From: Mariniblastus sp.
GTDB lineage: Bacteria; Planctomycetota; Planctomycetia; Pirellulales; Pirellulaceae
Reading direction: 5' to 3'
Assembly: GCA_023300235.1 (NCBI GenBank)
Contig: JALZWN010000230.1
Span: forward strand, 1 to 38,231
DNA: 38,231 nucleotides
Made by a program: the position numbers and the translations under genes. Below the pieces are notes generated by a model, which was given only the letters and a program-made list of their open reading frames with translations, did no database searches and was not told where the DNA came from. Below, piece after piece: positions 1-9,365 of this stretch; the first letter of the stretch is position 1; each line of letters begins with the position of its first letter.

Positions 1-380
1 CCCAACTTGTCTACAAACCATTCGAACCGCTAATTCATAGCTCTCGGTTACTCCGCAATTGGAGCGACACATCCGGATGGGTGGCTGGCACAAACATCAT
101 CTATGTAAAATTTTCATATCTGTTTGTAAGCATTACTCGAAACCCAATCAACATTGGTTCTCAATTTTTTCCCAAAGACGCTTGCGTTGCTAGCGTCCTA
201 CAGTATCCAAAACGCAGGCTTGGTCCGATGGTCTAGGGCACACGTATTGGGAAGCTTAAGATAAGCTTCTTCGCAAAACGCTGCGATCAATACGTCAGAA
301 TAGATCCACCTTCACCAAACCAAACTCATCTCCAAATGCATCGGGCTGGTTCGTGTGGAATACAAAGCTTCGGTTCAAGG
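1..380. other. Upstream spacer without a recognisable gene
   Basis: I see no credible coding sequence here. The only clear structure is a perfect inverted repeat at 251-269 (separate entry). The stretch probably holds the promoter of the large gene that follows, but no -35/-10 pair stands out. Confidence 0.5.
251..269. promoter_or_regulatory. Perfect 8-bp inverted repeat (operator or weak terminator)
   Basis: GAAGCTTA and TAAGCTTC are separated by the 3-nt loop AGA, giving a perfect dyad about 110 bp upstream of the preferred start of the next gene. No T-run follows, so it is a poor intrinsic terminator. It could be a repressor site or the 3' hairpin of a gene outside the window. Confidence 0.3.
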
Positions 381-3300
381 ATGAGTCGCCACATTTTATC
401 GCTCGCCAAAATCCCCAAGCCCCCTGCCCCATGGCCGCGGGCAAACGTCGTGTTTACGTCGGTGATCTTCTTCCTACTAGCCGGTGCGATTGCTTGTTCG
501 GCCAGCGGCGACGACTCGGTCGCTCGTGAACCGCTGCCCAAATCATGGCAAGCCGACGCCGAACTTACCGACGTGTTCTTCGCCGACGAAAATCTTGGTT
601 GGGCCATTGGGGAATCAGGCGTTACCCTGCGCACTCGCGATGGCGGAAACACTTGGAACGTTCAATCCAGCGTTAACTCGTTCCGCAAAGACACCGTTCA
701 ACTACAACAAAAATTCCGCAATCTCTCAAACAACAAATCCTCAAACTCCACCGGCATCACAGGCTCAACCACAACGACAACGCCGATCACCTGTCGCTTA
801 AATTCGTTGCACTTCATCGACGCCAATCAAGGCTGGGCTGCCGGCGGCTATCAACTGCCCTACATCAACCGCACCCAAGCCGTCGTTCTACAAACGCGTA
901 ACGGCGGGATCACCTGGGAACCCAGCCAACACCTCACCATCCCGCGACTACGCAAAATCAATTTTTCGTCGCCACGACACGGAACCGCTTTCGGTGATTC
1001 CGGCAACGTATTCACCGGCGGAATTTTTGAAACCAACGATGCTGGCAATTCTTGGTCCGCCATTTTGCGCGACAGCGACGCTGCTTGGTTGGACGGCACC
1101 CAAACCGACCAACACTTCGTCATGATCAACGACGCTGGAAAACTTGGCCGATTCGATAACGGGCGATACGAAGCAGCCGTTCTGCTGGGTGACCAAGCAG
1201 CCAAAACAAGAACCTTTCGTTGCCTCAAAATGATCGATACCAACCAAGGCATCGCCGTTGGTGATCAAGGCAGCTTGTTCACCACCAACAACGGCGGACT
1301 TTCCTGGCAACGCATCGCCATCGAATCCACTCATCCACAGCTGAGTAACTTTGATTGGAAAACAGTCGCCGTAACCGAACAAAACGAACAAAATCCCGAA
1401 CCAAAAATCATCATTGCCGGCTTCCCCGGATCGACCATCGCGACACTCGATTTGAAAACGAATCAACTTTCAACTTCCAGCACACCCGTACGAACCAAAC
1501 TCAACCGCTTATTCTTTTTGGACAGCCAAACTGGCTGGGCCGTTGGAGATTTCGGCGTCGTATTAAAAACCACCGATGGCGGTACCACCTGGAAACGCCA
1601 ACGCGGCAACACCCGCAACCTGGCCATGCTGGTCGTCGCTCCTCGCGCTAACCAAACACCCGTCGAACTTTTGGCTCGGCACTCCTTCGACCAGAACTAC
1701 AACTGCGGAGTCATCGTCCTTCAAGACACCAACACCGCTTTCGAATCGGCTCGACAAGCCTCCAGTCGGTTGGGAAGTTGCTACCACGATCTAATCCAAA
1801 CAAGCTCAACGGGCCCCCAAAGCCTTAATCCCGAGACCGTGATCGCGAAATTAGTCCGCGACATTCGCACGCTCAAACCAGCCGTGGTTGTCAGCCAAGC
1901 ACCTCAAACATTCTCTCAAGACACCGCCGATCCTTTTCAACTAATCAGTCTGGCCGTCAAACTCGCCGCCGACCCAACCGCCTATCCAGACCACGCTGCA
2001 CTCGGCCTAAACGCGCATCGAGTCAGCCGTTTTGTGGTGCAAGATCCAATCGGCCCAATCCGCATCAACCCAAAACGAATGTTAATTCAATCAGGCCAAA
2101 AATTACGAGACCAAGTCGCTTTTAGCCGATCACTGTTGGGAAAGCCGACCATCGATCTAACGCCCAATCACTACCGCTTCGTCGCATCCGTTGCCCAACG
2201 AGCGACCACGCCAACAACCGACTTACTCTCGGGTCTTCCCTCGCACCTGCTGCCAAAACGGTTAGGCAAATCCCTCCAGCAAAGCAATTTAGCCGAAATC
2301 CGTTTCACTAACCAAAGTGCGACGTCGCTAAATGATTTTGCCAACTTCAAAATCAATACTCCGCAAGACCTGATCGTTTGGCGGCAACAGCTGCAACGTT
2401 TTTTGAGTTCGATGGAAGTCAACGTGTACAACGGCAGCAACTGGATGTTGAGACTCGTCGAACAATACCAATCACAAGGCCAACCCGAACTGGCCGAACA
2501 AGCGGCCGAGTTATTGATCACTCGGTTCCCCAGCAGCCCGTACACGATCGCCGTCACGACTTGGTTGGCCAAACAGTACTCCAGCGTCGAACTCGGAAAA
2601 CTAGCGTTTGACCAGCAAGTTGATTGGGGTTTGTTGCATGCCGACGGATCACCATCCTATTCGGTGCGAAACGCCAAACGATATGCGACCGGGCCGGAAA
2701 AGAAGGTCCAAGCTGGCGTCACGACGCTGACTTGGCAACCGCTTCAGCAACCAGCAGTTAAGTTAAAAAACAAAACCGGTGCGAACAAGCCTAAGCCTGA
2801 CGACCAAGGCTCAACCATCGCTCAAACCAGTGCCACCGGAAACATTGAATCCGAAACAGCTGCCCTGCCCAACCGCCGGCCTGAATTCTACCTACAGCGG
2901 CTGCAACGATCGGCTCGATTGCTATCTTCGATCGGGCAACGCGATCCAGATTTCGCCGCTGGCCCGTACTGCCAATGGCTCGAAGTTCAGCTCGCCCGCC
3001 AGCTAAACGAAATCTCCCCCGACACCATCAAATCGTTGCCAAACCGATATAAAAGACTAGTCGCCGATGGTGGACCGCTCCAGCAAAGCATTGCCGAAAA
3101 AGCCAATTTCGAACTAGCATTAATCGACGGCGAAACCAAACCAGATCCTAGCTCCACGCAACCACCCAATTCCACTTGCCTTGAAATCGTAGACCGACCC
3201 GATTTGGACGGTCGACTAAAGGAACCGCATTGGCAGTCCGCCCAAGCGATTCCAGTTTTGATTTCTTCCGACAAAAACAACCGCCACCAACCGCAAGCTC

Positions 3301-3770
3301 AGGTTCAATTTTGCCACGACGCAGAACACCTTTACATCGCGATCGCGTGTGAGAAATCTTCGTCGTTGACCTACCAGCCATTACGGATCAAACGCACTCG
3401 CGACGCCCAGATAAACGGCACCGATCACGTTTCCATTGAATTGGATCTCGACCGCGATCACGAAACCAGCTTTCGCTTCGCGGTCAACCACCAGGGGTTA
3501 GCTCGCGAATCCTGCAACGGAATCGCGACTTGGAATCCCGATTGGTCCGTCAGCAGCAGTCAAACTAAAACGCTCTGGATGATCGAAGCGGCGATCCCGT
3601 TATCGAAAATCAGCCCCACCAAAATCCGCCCGAGCGATCGCTGGACCGTAAGACTATCTCGTGACATTTCGCCGACTAGAGTCGGCGGGCTAAGCCAGAA
3701 CGCGCAGCAAGCGACGTCCATTTTCTTGCACCGCCCGCTGCCTAAACATGAGAACACGTTGTCGTTCTAG
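381..3770 (+). CDS. Secreted Ycf48-like beta-propeller protein with C-terminal CBM9-like domain
   Basis: A very large exported protein of 1129 residues from the ATG at 381; an in-frame ATG at 336 would add 15. I prefer 381 because AAGG lies just upstream and it gives a more ordinary signal peptide (hydrophobic stretch about residues 23-40, ending in ACSA). Residues about 60-410 hold at least four Ycf48/BNR-type propeller blades, each with a GWA(I/V)G-type strand and a TxDGGxTW turn, as in photosystem II assembly factor Ycf48 and plant photosynthesis-like repeat proteins. Residues about 410-930 are not recognised; a helical stretch near 690-750 looks TPR-like. Residues about 935-1129 resemble the CBM9-like domain of secreted carbohydrate-binding proteins (LDGRLKEPHW near its start). 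Function is inferred only: a periplasmic or surface protein that may bind glycan or help protein assembly. Its stop is 8 bp from the convergent nitroreductase stop. Confidence 0.8.
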   Translation: MSRHILSLAKIPKPPAPWPRANVVFTSVIFFLLAGAIACSASGDDSVAREPLPKSWQADAELTDVFFADENLGWAIGESGVTLRTRDGGNTWNVQSSVNSFRKDTVQLQQKFRNLSNNKSSNSTGITGSTTTTTPITCRLNSLHFIDANQGWAAGGYQLPYINRTQAVVLQTRNGGITWEPSQHLTIPRLRKINFSSPRHGTAFGDSGNVFTGGIFETNDAGNSWSAILRDSDAAWLDGTQTDQHFVMINDAGKLGRFDNGRYEAAVLLGDQAAKTRTFRCLKMIDTNQGIAVGDQGSLFTTNNGGLSWQRIAIESTHPQLSNFDWKTVAVTEQNEQNPEPKIIIAGFPGSTIATLDLKTNQLSTSSTPVRTKLNRLFFLDSQTGWAVGDFGVVLKTTDGGTTWKRQRGNTRNLAMLVVAPRANQTPVELLARHSFDQNYNCGVIVLQDTNTAFESARQASSRLGSCYHDLIQTSSTGPQSLNPETVIAKLVRDIRTLKPAVVVSQAPQTFSQDTADPFQLISLAVKLAADPTAYPDHAALGLNAHRVSRFVVQDPIGPIRINPKRMLIQSGQKLRDQVAFSRSLLGKPTIDLTPNHYRFVASVAQRATTPTTDLLSGLPSHLLPKRLGKSLQQSNLAEIRFTNQSATSLNDFANFKINTPQDLIVWRQQLQRFLSSMEVNVYNGSNWMLRLVEQYQSQGQPELAEQAAELLITRFPSSPYTIAVTTWLAKQYSSVELGKLAFDQQVDWGLLHADGSPSYSVRNAKRYATGPEKKVQAGVTTLTWQPLQQPAVKLKNKTGANKPKPDDQGSTIAQTSATGNIESETAALPNRRPEFYLQRLQRSARLLSSIGQRDPDFAAGPYCQWLEVQLARQLNEISPDTIKSLPNRYKRLVADGGPLQQSIAEKANFELALIDGETKPDPSSTQPPNSTCLEIVDRPDLDGRLKEPHWQSAQAIPVLISSDKNNRHQPQAQVQFCHDAEHLYIAIACEKSSSLTYQPLRIKRTRDAQINGTDHVSIELDLDRDHETSFRFAVNHQGLARESCNGIATWNPDWSVSSSQTKTLWMIEAAIPLSKISPTKIRPSDRWTVRLSRDISPTRVGGLSQNAQQATSIFLHRPLPKHENTLSF

Positions 3771-3778
3771 ACGACGCG

Positions 3779-4417
3779 TCATACGCGAACGACGATTTCT
3801 TCCAGCGGCATGCGAATCTTTTTCTGATGCTGAGCCGCATCGTCTTCGGAGCGGTAACCCACCGGCAACACCAACACCGACCGTAAGTTTTTGCTTTCTA
3901 AATCCAACAGCTGGTCGTACTGGTCCGGCACAAAACCTTCCATCGGACACGAATCAATCTCCATCTGCGCCGCGGCAGATATCATTGTGCCAAGCACGAT
4001 ATAAGCTTGCTTCGCGGCCCACTGATAAAGGTCCTCCTGCGACAACTGGCCGATTGTGCCCAGCATCATGCCTTTGTAGGGATCCAGCATGCCAGCGTCG
4101 AGCCCTCGTTCTTGTTCCATCCGAGCCGAAAAGGCACTGATGTAATTCGCATCCACGTCGGTACGCACCGCGATCACGATCACATGCGACGCGTCGGCGA
4201 CTTGATGTTGATTGTACGAATGCGCGACCAGCTGGTCTTGGAGATTTTGATTCTGAATCACCACCAACTTATACGGCTGCAAACCGTACGAAGAAGCCGC
4301 TAGGTTCCCGGCTTCCAACAGCTGGTTAATCTGAGCATCGGTGAGCGAGCGGTTGGCGTCAAACTTTTTAGTAGCGTATCGCCAGTTAAGAGATTGGAGT
4401 GAATTCATCATCATCAT
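3779..4417 (-). CDS. NAD(P)H nitroreductase family protein (NfsB-like)
   Basis: About 212 residues, the normal size for the FMN-dependent nitroreductase family, which reduces nitroaromatics, quinones or similar electrophiles using NAD(P)H. The N-terminus LNWRYATKKFD is the classic FMN-phosphate binding region. SSYGLQPYKLVVI contains the next conserved flavin loop, and the C-terminal LPVGYRSEDD closes the fold. The start is placed at a run of four ATG codons (4406-4417); an in-frame upstream ATG at 4513 would add 32 residues with no family similarity and is less likely. Such enzymes are cytoplasmic homodimers. The gene stands alone, convergent with the Ycf48-like gene, so no pathway can be assigned. 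The physiological substrate is unknown. Confidence 0.9.
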   Translation of the reverse strand: MMMMNSLQSLNWRYATKKFDANRSLTDAQINQLLEAGNLAASSYGLQPYKLVVIQNQNLQDQLVAHSYNQHQVADASHVIVIAVRTDVDANYISAFSARMEQERGLDAGMLDPYKGMMLGTIGQLSQEDLYQWAAKQAYIVLGTMISAAAQMEIDSCPMEGFVPDQYDQLLDLESKNLRSVLVLPVGYRSEDDAAQHQKKIRMPLEEIVVRV

Positions 4418-4627
4418 CTTAAAATTAAAATTGGGTTGGGAGCTACTGTCGCTTGGGAGCAACAGTCGATTTTCTGCGAAATTGTATATTAACGCAAAGC
4501 CGCAACGACGCAAAGAATCATTTCTGAAATCTTTCCTTGCGGCCCCAACTTAGAACCAACCCTAGAACAACTTCCTGATTGGTCCGCGCCGACAGCTTGG
4601 CGATCGGCTCGCACGCTTTGGCAAACA

Positions 4628-5986
4628 CTACTCTACTTTTGCTTCAACACAGAACAAGTGCTTTTCACCGCGGATGAACAACTGCCCGTCAACCGGGGCC
4701 GCAGTCGCATCAACGCCTTCGCCGACATCGTTCACGCTCACGATCTCAAACTTTTCAGCGTCCTTGATCACCACCGTCCTGCCACTGCGACCGGTCAAGT
4801 AGACATGGCCGTTGGCAACGACTGGCGAAGCATAAGTACTACTGATTTTGGAAACCCGAGTCACGTCGTAGAACGGCTCGCCCGTCTCCGCGTTGTAACA
4901 CGACACATTACCGCTTTTGGCTTTGTAAAAGTACAACCGATTGCCCGACAAAACTGGCGACCCGATGTCCGGCGTATCTCGCTTGAGCGACCAAGCAACT
5001 TTCTCGGTACCTTCGATATCACCAGTTCCGTCCAACTTGAACGCACCCATGAACGACCCACGATGCCCGCTGGTCACCACCACCAAATCGTCATACTTAA
5101 CCGGCGAAGCCACCGGACGTTCAGCCTGACCACCGCACGACCAAAGCTCTTCGCCAGATTCCAAATCGTAAGCGCGGACTTTGATTTGACCGTTCAAAAC
5201 GACTTGTTTGCGATCGCCGTTAGCCACAACCATCGGCGTCCCCCAGTTTGTCGGCTCGTCACGTTCAATTTCCCAAATGATATCGCCAGTAGTCTTGTTG
5301 AAAACGTACAACTTCGATTGGCCTTCGTGATCGTAAGGCACGATCAATTTATCGTCTTCTAAAACCGGCGAGCTACCTTCGCCAAAACCAGCTCGAGTGC
5401 TCATCGGTTCAAACTGGTCGTACTTCCAAACCAAGTTACCGTCGAGCGAGTAACAAAAGATCCCTCGGCTGCCGAAGTGAGCGTAAACGTGTTTCCCATC
5501 GGTACAGGGAGAAGCCGCTGCAAAATTATTGGTGCCATGCACGCCTTCATGCGGCACAATTTTGGCAGCCGTTTTTTTCCAAACGACTTCACCATTACTT
5601 CGGTTAATGCACAATAGCTGGAACGATGTTGCTTTGGTCGGCTTGCCACGGCCTCCGCCTGCTCGACCGCCGCGTTGCCGCCCGCCTTGACCGCGTCCAC
5701 CCTGCCCGCGTCCGCCTTGAGCCTGGCCACCAACGCCGGTTTCTTCGCCTTCGGTAACGGCAGTCACCACAAACACTTTGTCCTCCCAAACCACCGGCGA
5801 TCCCGACCCTTTACCATCGAGCGCAACCTTCCACTTAATGTTCTTCTGCGCATCCCACTCAACCGGCGGCTTGGCCGTTTCAGAAACGCCATTGCCCGTC
5901 GGGCCTCGCCAATGCGACCAATTCTCTTGAGCCATCGCTGTCGTGGACAACAAACTCAACAAGGCAAAAAACAGAATTCGGTTCAT
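4628..5986 (-). CDS. Secreted PQQ-like beta-propeller repeat protein with RGG-rich insertion
   Basis: 452 residues. A signal peptide (MNRILFFALLSLLSTTAMAQ) is followed by WSHWRGPTGNGVS, the usual opening of planctomycetal PQQ-like (BamB-like) propellers. Repeated blades show W-K or W-S strands and a recurring (S/T)PVV element, for example GSPVVWEDKVFVV, SSPVLEDDKLIVP, ASPVKYDDLVVV and SPVLSGNRLYFY. The fold is an eight-bladed quinoprotein-type propeller. I see no evidence that PQQ is bound, and these proteins are generally treated as binding or scaffold proteins in the cell envelope. Residues about 86-115 form a low-complexity Gly/Arg/Gln insertion built from GGRGQ units. The gene is transcribed alone, with a 640-bp repeat-rich spacer upstream. 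Function beyond the fold is unknown. Confidence 0.88.
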   Translation of the reverse strand: MNRILFFALLSLLSTTAMAQENWSHWRGPTGNGVSETAKPPVEWDAQKNIKWKVALDGKGSGSPVVWEDKVFVVTAVTEGEETGVGGQAQGGRGQGGRGQGGRQRGGRAGGGRGKPTKATSFQLLCINRSNGEVVWKKTAAKIVPHEGVHGTNNFAAASPCTDGKHVYAHFGSRGIFCYSLDGNLVWKYDQFEPMSTRAGFGEGSSPVLEDDKLIVPYDHEGQSKLYVFNKTTGDIIWEIERDEPTNWGTPMVVANGDRKQVVLNGQIKVRAYDLESGEELWSCGGQAERPVASPVKYDDLVVVTSGHRGSFMGAFKLDGTGDIEGTEKVAWSLKRDTPDIGSPVLSGNRLYFYKAKSGNVSCYNAETGEPFYDVTRVSKISSTYASPVVANGHVYLTGRSGRTVVIKDAEKFEIVSVNDVGEGVDATAAPVDGQLFIRGEKHLFCVEAKVE

Positions 5987-6131
5987 GGTTGGCTCGTTTT
6001 AAATTTAAGTTTAGAAGTTCGACCAGATCTTAAGGCATAGTTTATTCGCTCAACTGGCTTGCACGCCAGTATGAATTTCCATGCAATGTGGCTCTGCTAA
6101 CCAATGACCTGCTGTAGCGACCTCGGTACCC

Positions 6132-6456
6132 TGGTAGCCCGCAGCGTCAGCAAGGAACCCATAGTCGCCTTTCACTCCGTGAAAGTAGCGCTACCTTCGG
6201 TGGACGTTCACAAAGCGGTTGGCTCTGAACAAACAGGCGGCTTCTAGGCCGGCGTTGATCCAAAGAACTGCTGCAGAGTGACTGGATGAAAGATTTGTCG
6301 AGTGGACCTTCGCTTTGTAGAAATGCGGCCCTGTTTGGTCGCCCATGCAAACGCTTCTTTCACGGAGTGAAAGGCGACTATCTCCCCATGACTAAATCAA
6401 CAAACCCGTTAGCGAGGATTTTCTGGGGTTCCTCGCTGACGCGTCGGGCTACCATT
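6132..6456. repeat. Nested inverted-repeat element (REP/MITE-like)
   Basis: The outer arms at about 6132-6159 and 6428-6456 are inverted copies: TGGTAGCCCG-n2-GCGTCAGC, one changed base, then AGGAACC. The inner arms at 6161-6190 and 6352-6381 match at 29 of 30 positions. The first inner arm contains the hairpin CTTTCAC-TCC-GTGAAAG. The left arms are adjacent, while the right arms are separated by 46 bp. The central 160 bp contain no gene. This architecture is typical of a non-autonomous mobile element or a pair of REP sequences. No transposase or clear target-site duplication was seen. Confidence 0.6.
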
Positions 6457-6493
6457 TATAGGGACTAGTGATCTGGCAGTGTTGAACTTTAGA

Positions 6494-6557
6494 GTAGCTG
6501 GATTCGCCAGAATTCAGTTTGACTCAGAGAAAACCGAACTCTGGCGAGTCCGGCTAC
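6494..6557. repeat. Long imperfect hairpin
   Basis: The arms at about 6494-6519 and 6532-6557 are inverted copies (GTAGCTGGATTCGCCAGA against GTAGCCGGACTCGCCAGA read from the other strand), differing only by transitions. The stem is roughly 26 bp with a short loop. It lies in the spacer downstream of the tex gene and has the look of a dispersed REP-like palindrome. Confidence 0.55.
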
Positions 6558-6596
6558 ATGTTTCGATCCAAATCTTTATCTTTGACAGACCACTGG

Positions 6597-6622
6597 TAAA
6601 ACTTGCCAGCCCGTTGGGCTGG
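6597..6622 (-). terminator. Possible intrinsic terminator for tex
   Basis: A perfect 7-bp stem, CCAGCCC-GTT-GGGCTGG at 6606-6622, lies about 70 nt downstream of the tex stop. Reading the minus strand, it is followed after a few bases by TTTT. The T-run is short, so this is a moderate candidate. Confidence 0.4.
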
Positions 6623-6693
6623 TCCATTTCACGAAGCGTTTTTAGCTTGTCTGCGCGCATGACAGGCTGGAGGCACCAGCTTCACCTTTGCCG

Positions 6694-8850
6694 CTAAAAC
6701 TTGCGAGTCGCACTGATCCGCTTGCCACCGGGATCGACTTCCATGATCTTGACCTTCGTCACATCTCCCACCGAAACAAACTCATTGGGATCTTCCACGA
6801 ACTGATCCGCCAACTGCGAGATATGAATCAACGCGTCTTGATGAACACCGATGTCAATGAACGCGCCGAAGTGAGTCACATTCGTGATCACACCTTCCAG
6901 CACCATACCGGCTTTCAAATCACCGACCGAATTGACTTTCGAGTCAAACTTGACCGCTTTGAATTCATCTCGCGGGTCACGGCCTGGCTTACCAAGTTCG
7001 GCAATGATGTCCACGATCGTCGGTTCACCAAAACGGTCACTCACAAAATCACTGGCGATTAACTTACTACTAAGCGTTGCATTGCCGACCAGCGTTTTCA
7101 AATCGGCTTTCAAATGCTTGGCCATCTGTTTGGCCACGGCATAGCTCTCCGGGTGCACCGCTGAGTTATCCAACGGCTGGCTACCGCCGCGAATCCGCAA
7201 AAAACCAGCCGCTTGCTCAAACGCCTTCTTGCCCAGCTTTGACACCGACAGCAATTCACTGCGTTTGCCAAAGCGACCATTTTCATTTCGGTAATTGACA
7301 ATGTTTTCTGCCAACTTCGGCCCGATTCCCGCCACGTACGACAACAACGGCGCGCTGGCCATGTTCAAATCAACGCCGACATGGTTCACACAAGACTCCA
7401 CGATTCGATCGAGACATTTCTTGAGCTTCGGCTGATTGACGTCGTGCTGATACTGCCCCACGCCGATCGACTTCGGATCCGACTTGACCAGCTCCGCCAA
7501 CGGATCTTGCAACCGCCGAGCGATACTGATGGCGCCGCGGACGGTGATGTCGAGATCGGGAAACTCCTTCACTGCGATATCGCTGGCCGAGTAAATCGAC
7601 GCGCCGGCTTCGCTGACCATCACACTAGTGACGGACAGTTTGTTGTCTTTGATCAGCTTGCCGACAAAGGCATCAGTTTCTCGCGACGCCGTACCGTTAC
7701 CGATTGCGATCAATTCGGCATCATGCTTTTTAATCAACTTCAACAACGTTTTTCCGGCGCCTTGGATGTCGTTCTTGGGAGCCGTCGGATAGATCGCGGC
7801 GTTTTCCAAAAACTTGCCCGTTGCGTCGATCACCGCAACTTTGCACCCCGTGCGAAACCCTGGATCGATGCCGATCGTCACCTTCGGCCCAGCTGGCGCG
7901 GCCATCAACAGCTTCTCCAAATTCTTAGCAAACACATCGATCGCCGCTTCGTCTGCGTCTTTTTTGAGATCCTGCAATACCGCTGACTCTGTGGTCGGCA
8001 TTAACAGCCGAGCAAAACAGTCTTCGGCGGCTGAAACCAAATCGTGAAAGAACTCGAACTCTCGGTTGGTTACCAACCGTCGCTTCAAATCAGAGACCTC
8101 GCGATCGCCATCGAAGCTCACCCCAATCCGCAAGACCCCTTCGCTGCTACCTCTTAGCATCGCCAACACTCGGTGGCCCGGAATCCGCGAGACTGACTCC
8201 TCGCGGTCGAAGTACTGTTCAAACTTATCGGCACCTTCGGCGGCTTTTTTACCGCGTTTGACTTTGGACGACACCCGGCCGAACTTCATCGCCTTTTCCA
8301 ACAACCAAGTTCGTGCCGCCACGCCCTCAGACCATTGCTCGGCCACGATGTCCAACGCCCCGGCCAACACCGCGTCGGCATCGGGCAAATCGTTAGCCGA
8401 ATCAATGTAAGGCTTCAGCACCGACGTTTTGGTTTGGCCGAGTCGCGTTTGAGCCCGCAGCAAATCGGCCAGCGGTTGCAATCCGCGTTCCCGAGCGATG
8501 GTGGCCCGAGTTCGGCGTTTTGGTTTAAACGGCAAGTAGATGCCTTCCAAAGTTTGCAAGTCGCCACAATCATCGATCGATTTTTGCAACGCCGCCGTCA
8601 TCAAACCCTGCTCCTGGATCGACTTGATCACGGTCGCTTTCCGAGCCGCCAAGGCGTTGATTCGTTCAAGCGCGTCTTCGATTTTCCGGAGCTGAATCTC
8701 GTTCAGGCTCTGCGTCGCTTCTTTGCGATAACGAGCGATAAAAGGGATCGTGTTGCCGTCTTGTAACAATGATACCGCCGAACCAATCTGCTTGGCTGGC
8801 AGTTTTAATTCAACTGCAATCTGAGCGATGATATTTTTCTGAGTGTCCAT
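6694..8850 (-). CDS. tex: Tex family RNA-binding transcription accessory protein
   Basis: 718 residues from the ATG at 8850 (MDTQKNIIAQIA...); an in-frame ATG at 8871 would add seven residues. Neither start has a strong ribosome-binding site. Domain order matches Tex: an N-terminal helical region with IPFIARYRKEAT, a YqgF/RNase H-like domain (GIDPGFRTGCKVAV near residue 325), helix-hairpin-helix repeats (VAGIGPKLAENIV), and a C-terminal S1 domain (VLEGVITNVTHFGAFIDIG ... ALIHISQL). Tex proteins bind nucleic acid in the cytoplasm and influence transcription and stress tolerance; catalytic activity of the RNase H-like fold is generally thought absent. The protein ends immediately after the S1 domain, lacking the basic tail of some homologues. 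It is transcribed alone. Confidence 0.93.
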   Translation of the reverse strand: MDTQKNIIAQIAVELKLPAKQIGSAVSLLQDGNTIPFIARYRKEATQSLNEIQLRKIEDALERINALAARKATVIKSIQEQGLMTAALQKSIDDCGDLQTLEGIYLPFKPKRRTRATIARERGLQPLADLLRAQTRLGQTKTSVLKPYIDSANDLPDADAVLAGALDIVAEQWSEGVAARTWLLEKAMKFGRVSSKVKRGKKAAEGADKFEQYFDREESVSRIPGHRVLAMLRGSSEGVLRIGVSFDGDREVSDLKRRLVTNREFEFFHDLVSAAEDCFARLLMPTTESAVLQDLKKDADEAAIDVFAKNLEKLLMAAPAGPKVTIGIDPGFRTGCKVAVIDATGKFLENAAIYPTAPKNDIQGAGKTLLKLIKKHDAELIAIGNGTASRETDAFVGKLIKDNKLSVTSVMVSEAGASIYSASDIAVKEFPDLDITVRGAISIARRLQDPLAELVKSDPKSIGVGQYQHDVNQPKLKKCLDRIVESCVNHVGVDLNMASAPLLSYVAGIGPKLAENIVNYRNENGRFGKRSELLSVSKLGKKAFEQAAGFLRIRGGSQPLDNSAVHPESYAVAKQMAKHLKADLKTLVGNATLSSKLIASDFVSDRFGEPTIVDIIAELGKPGRDPRDEFKAVKFDSKVNSVGDLKAGMVLEGVITNVTHFGAFIDIGVHQDALIHISQLADQFVEDPNEFVSVGDVTKVKIMEVDPGGKRISATRKF

Positions 8851-8871
8851 GGCCGACAGTATATGGCCCAT

Positions 8872-9365
8872 TTCGCAGACAGCCCATGGGATACTGGCAG
8901 GTATTGCAGTCCGTTTCGCTTGACCACGTTCGGAGGTTCTATCCGTATTCTAGTGGCTGGCCTAAGTATTCCCGGTGCTTTATCAGGTGAGTGGGTGCCA
9001 TGCTTCACCGCTTTGAGAGTTAGGTGATCTACTGAGTGCTGGCATGCTTACGCGTGCAATGTGGTTTTGGATAAGTCCCGTGAGCATATTTTTTTGCGCG
9101 CCCCCTGTAGAGTGAGGGCATTTTTAACGGCGTAGCATGGCACCCTCGCTGGCCCAAGCCAAGTCGATGTTGCATTGGAACAAGACCATGTTAAGGCTGT
9201 CAGCTCTTGGCCGCCCAATAAATCCCCCGAAGAACCAAGTTCGAAGAAGCATTATTTAACGCGACGGCGAAAGGCCCCAAAGCACACGCAGAACCTCATC
9301 GTCGTTGATTCCCAGACCAGAGCCTTGGAAACAGATGGTGGTAAACCGCTTGAGCGCCGAGCCAC
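8872..9365. other. Intergenic spacer with an inverted repeat
   Basis: No convincing gene is present. Between the start of tex and the 3' end of the next minus-strand gene the only strong signal is the 12-bp inverted repeat listed separately. The tex promoter should lie at its left end, but I cannot define it. Confidence 0.5.
8993..9145. repeat. REP/MITE-like element with 12-bp inverted ends
   Basis: GGGTGCCATGCT at 8993-9004 is exactly complementary to AGCATGGCACCC at 9134-9145. The ends enclose 129 bp of non-coding DNA. The geometry fits a small non-autonomous mobile element. No open reading frame of note lies inside, and target-site duplication is not evident. Confidence 0.45.

Noticed and set aside
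4658-5362. 234-codon plus-strand frame opposite the PQQ-like gene
   Set aside because: It is antisense to a well-supported propeller gene whose codon pattern keeps the opposite strand open; its translation shows no domain.
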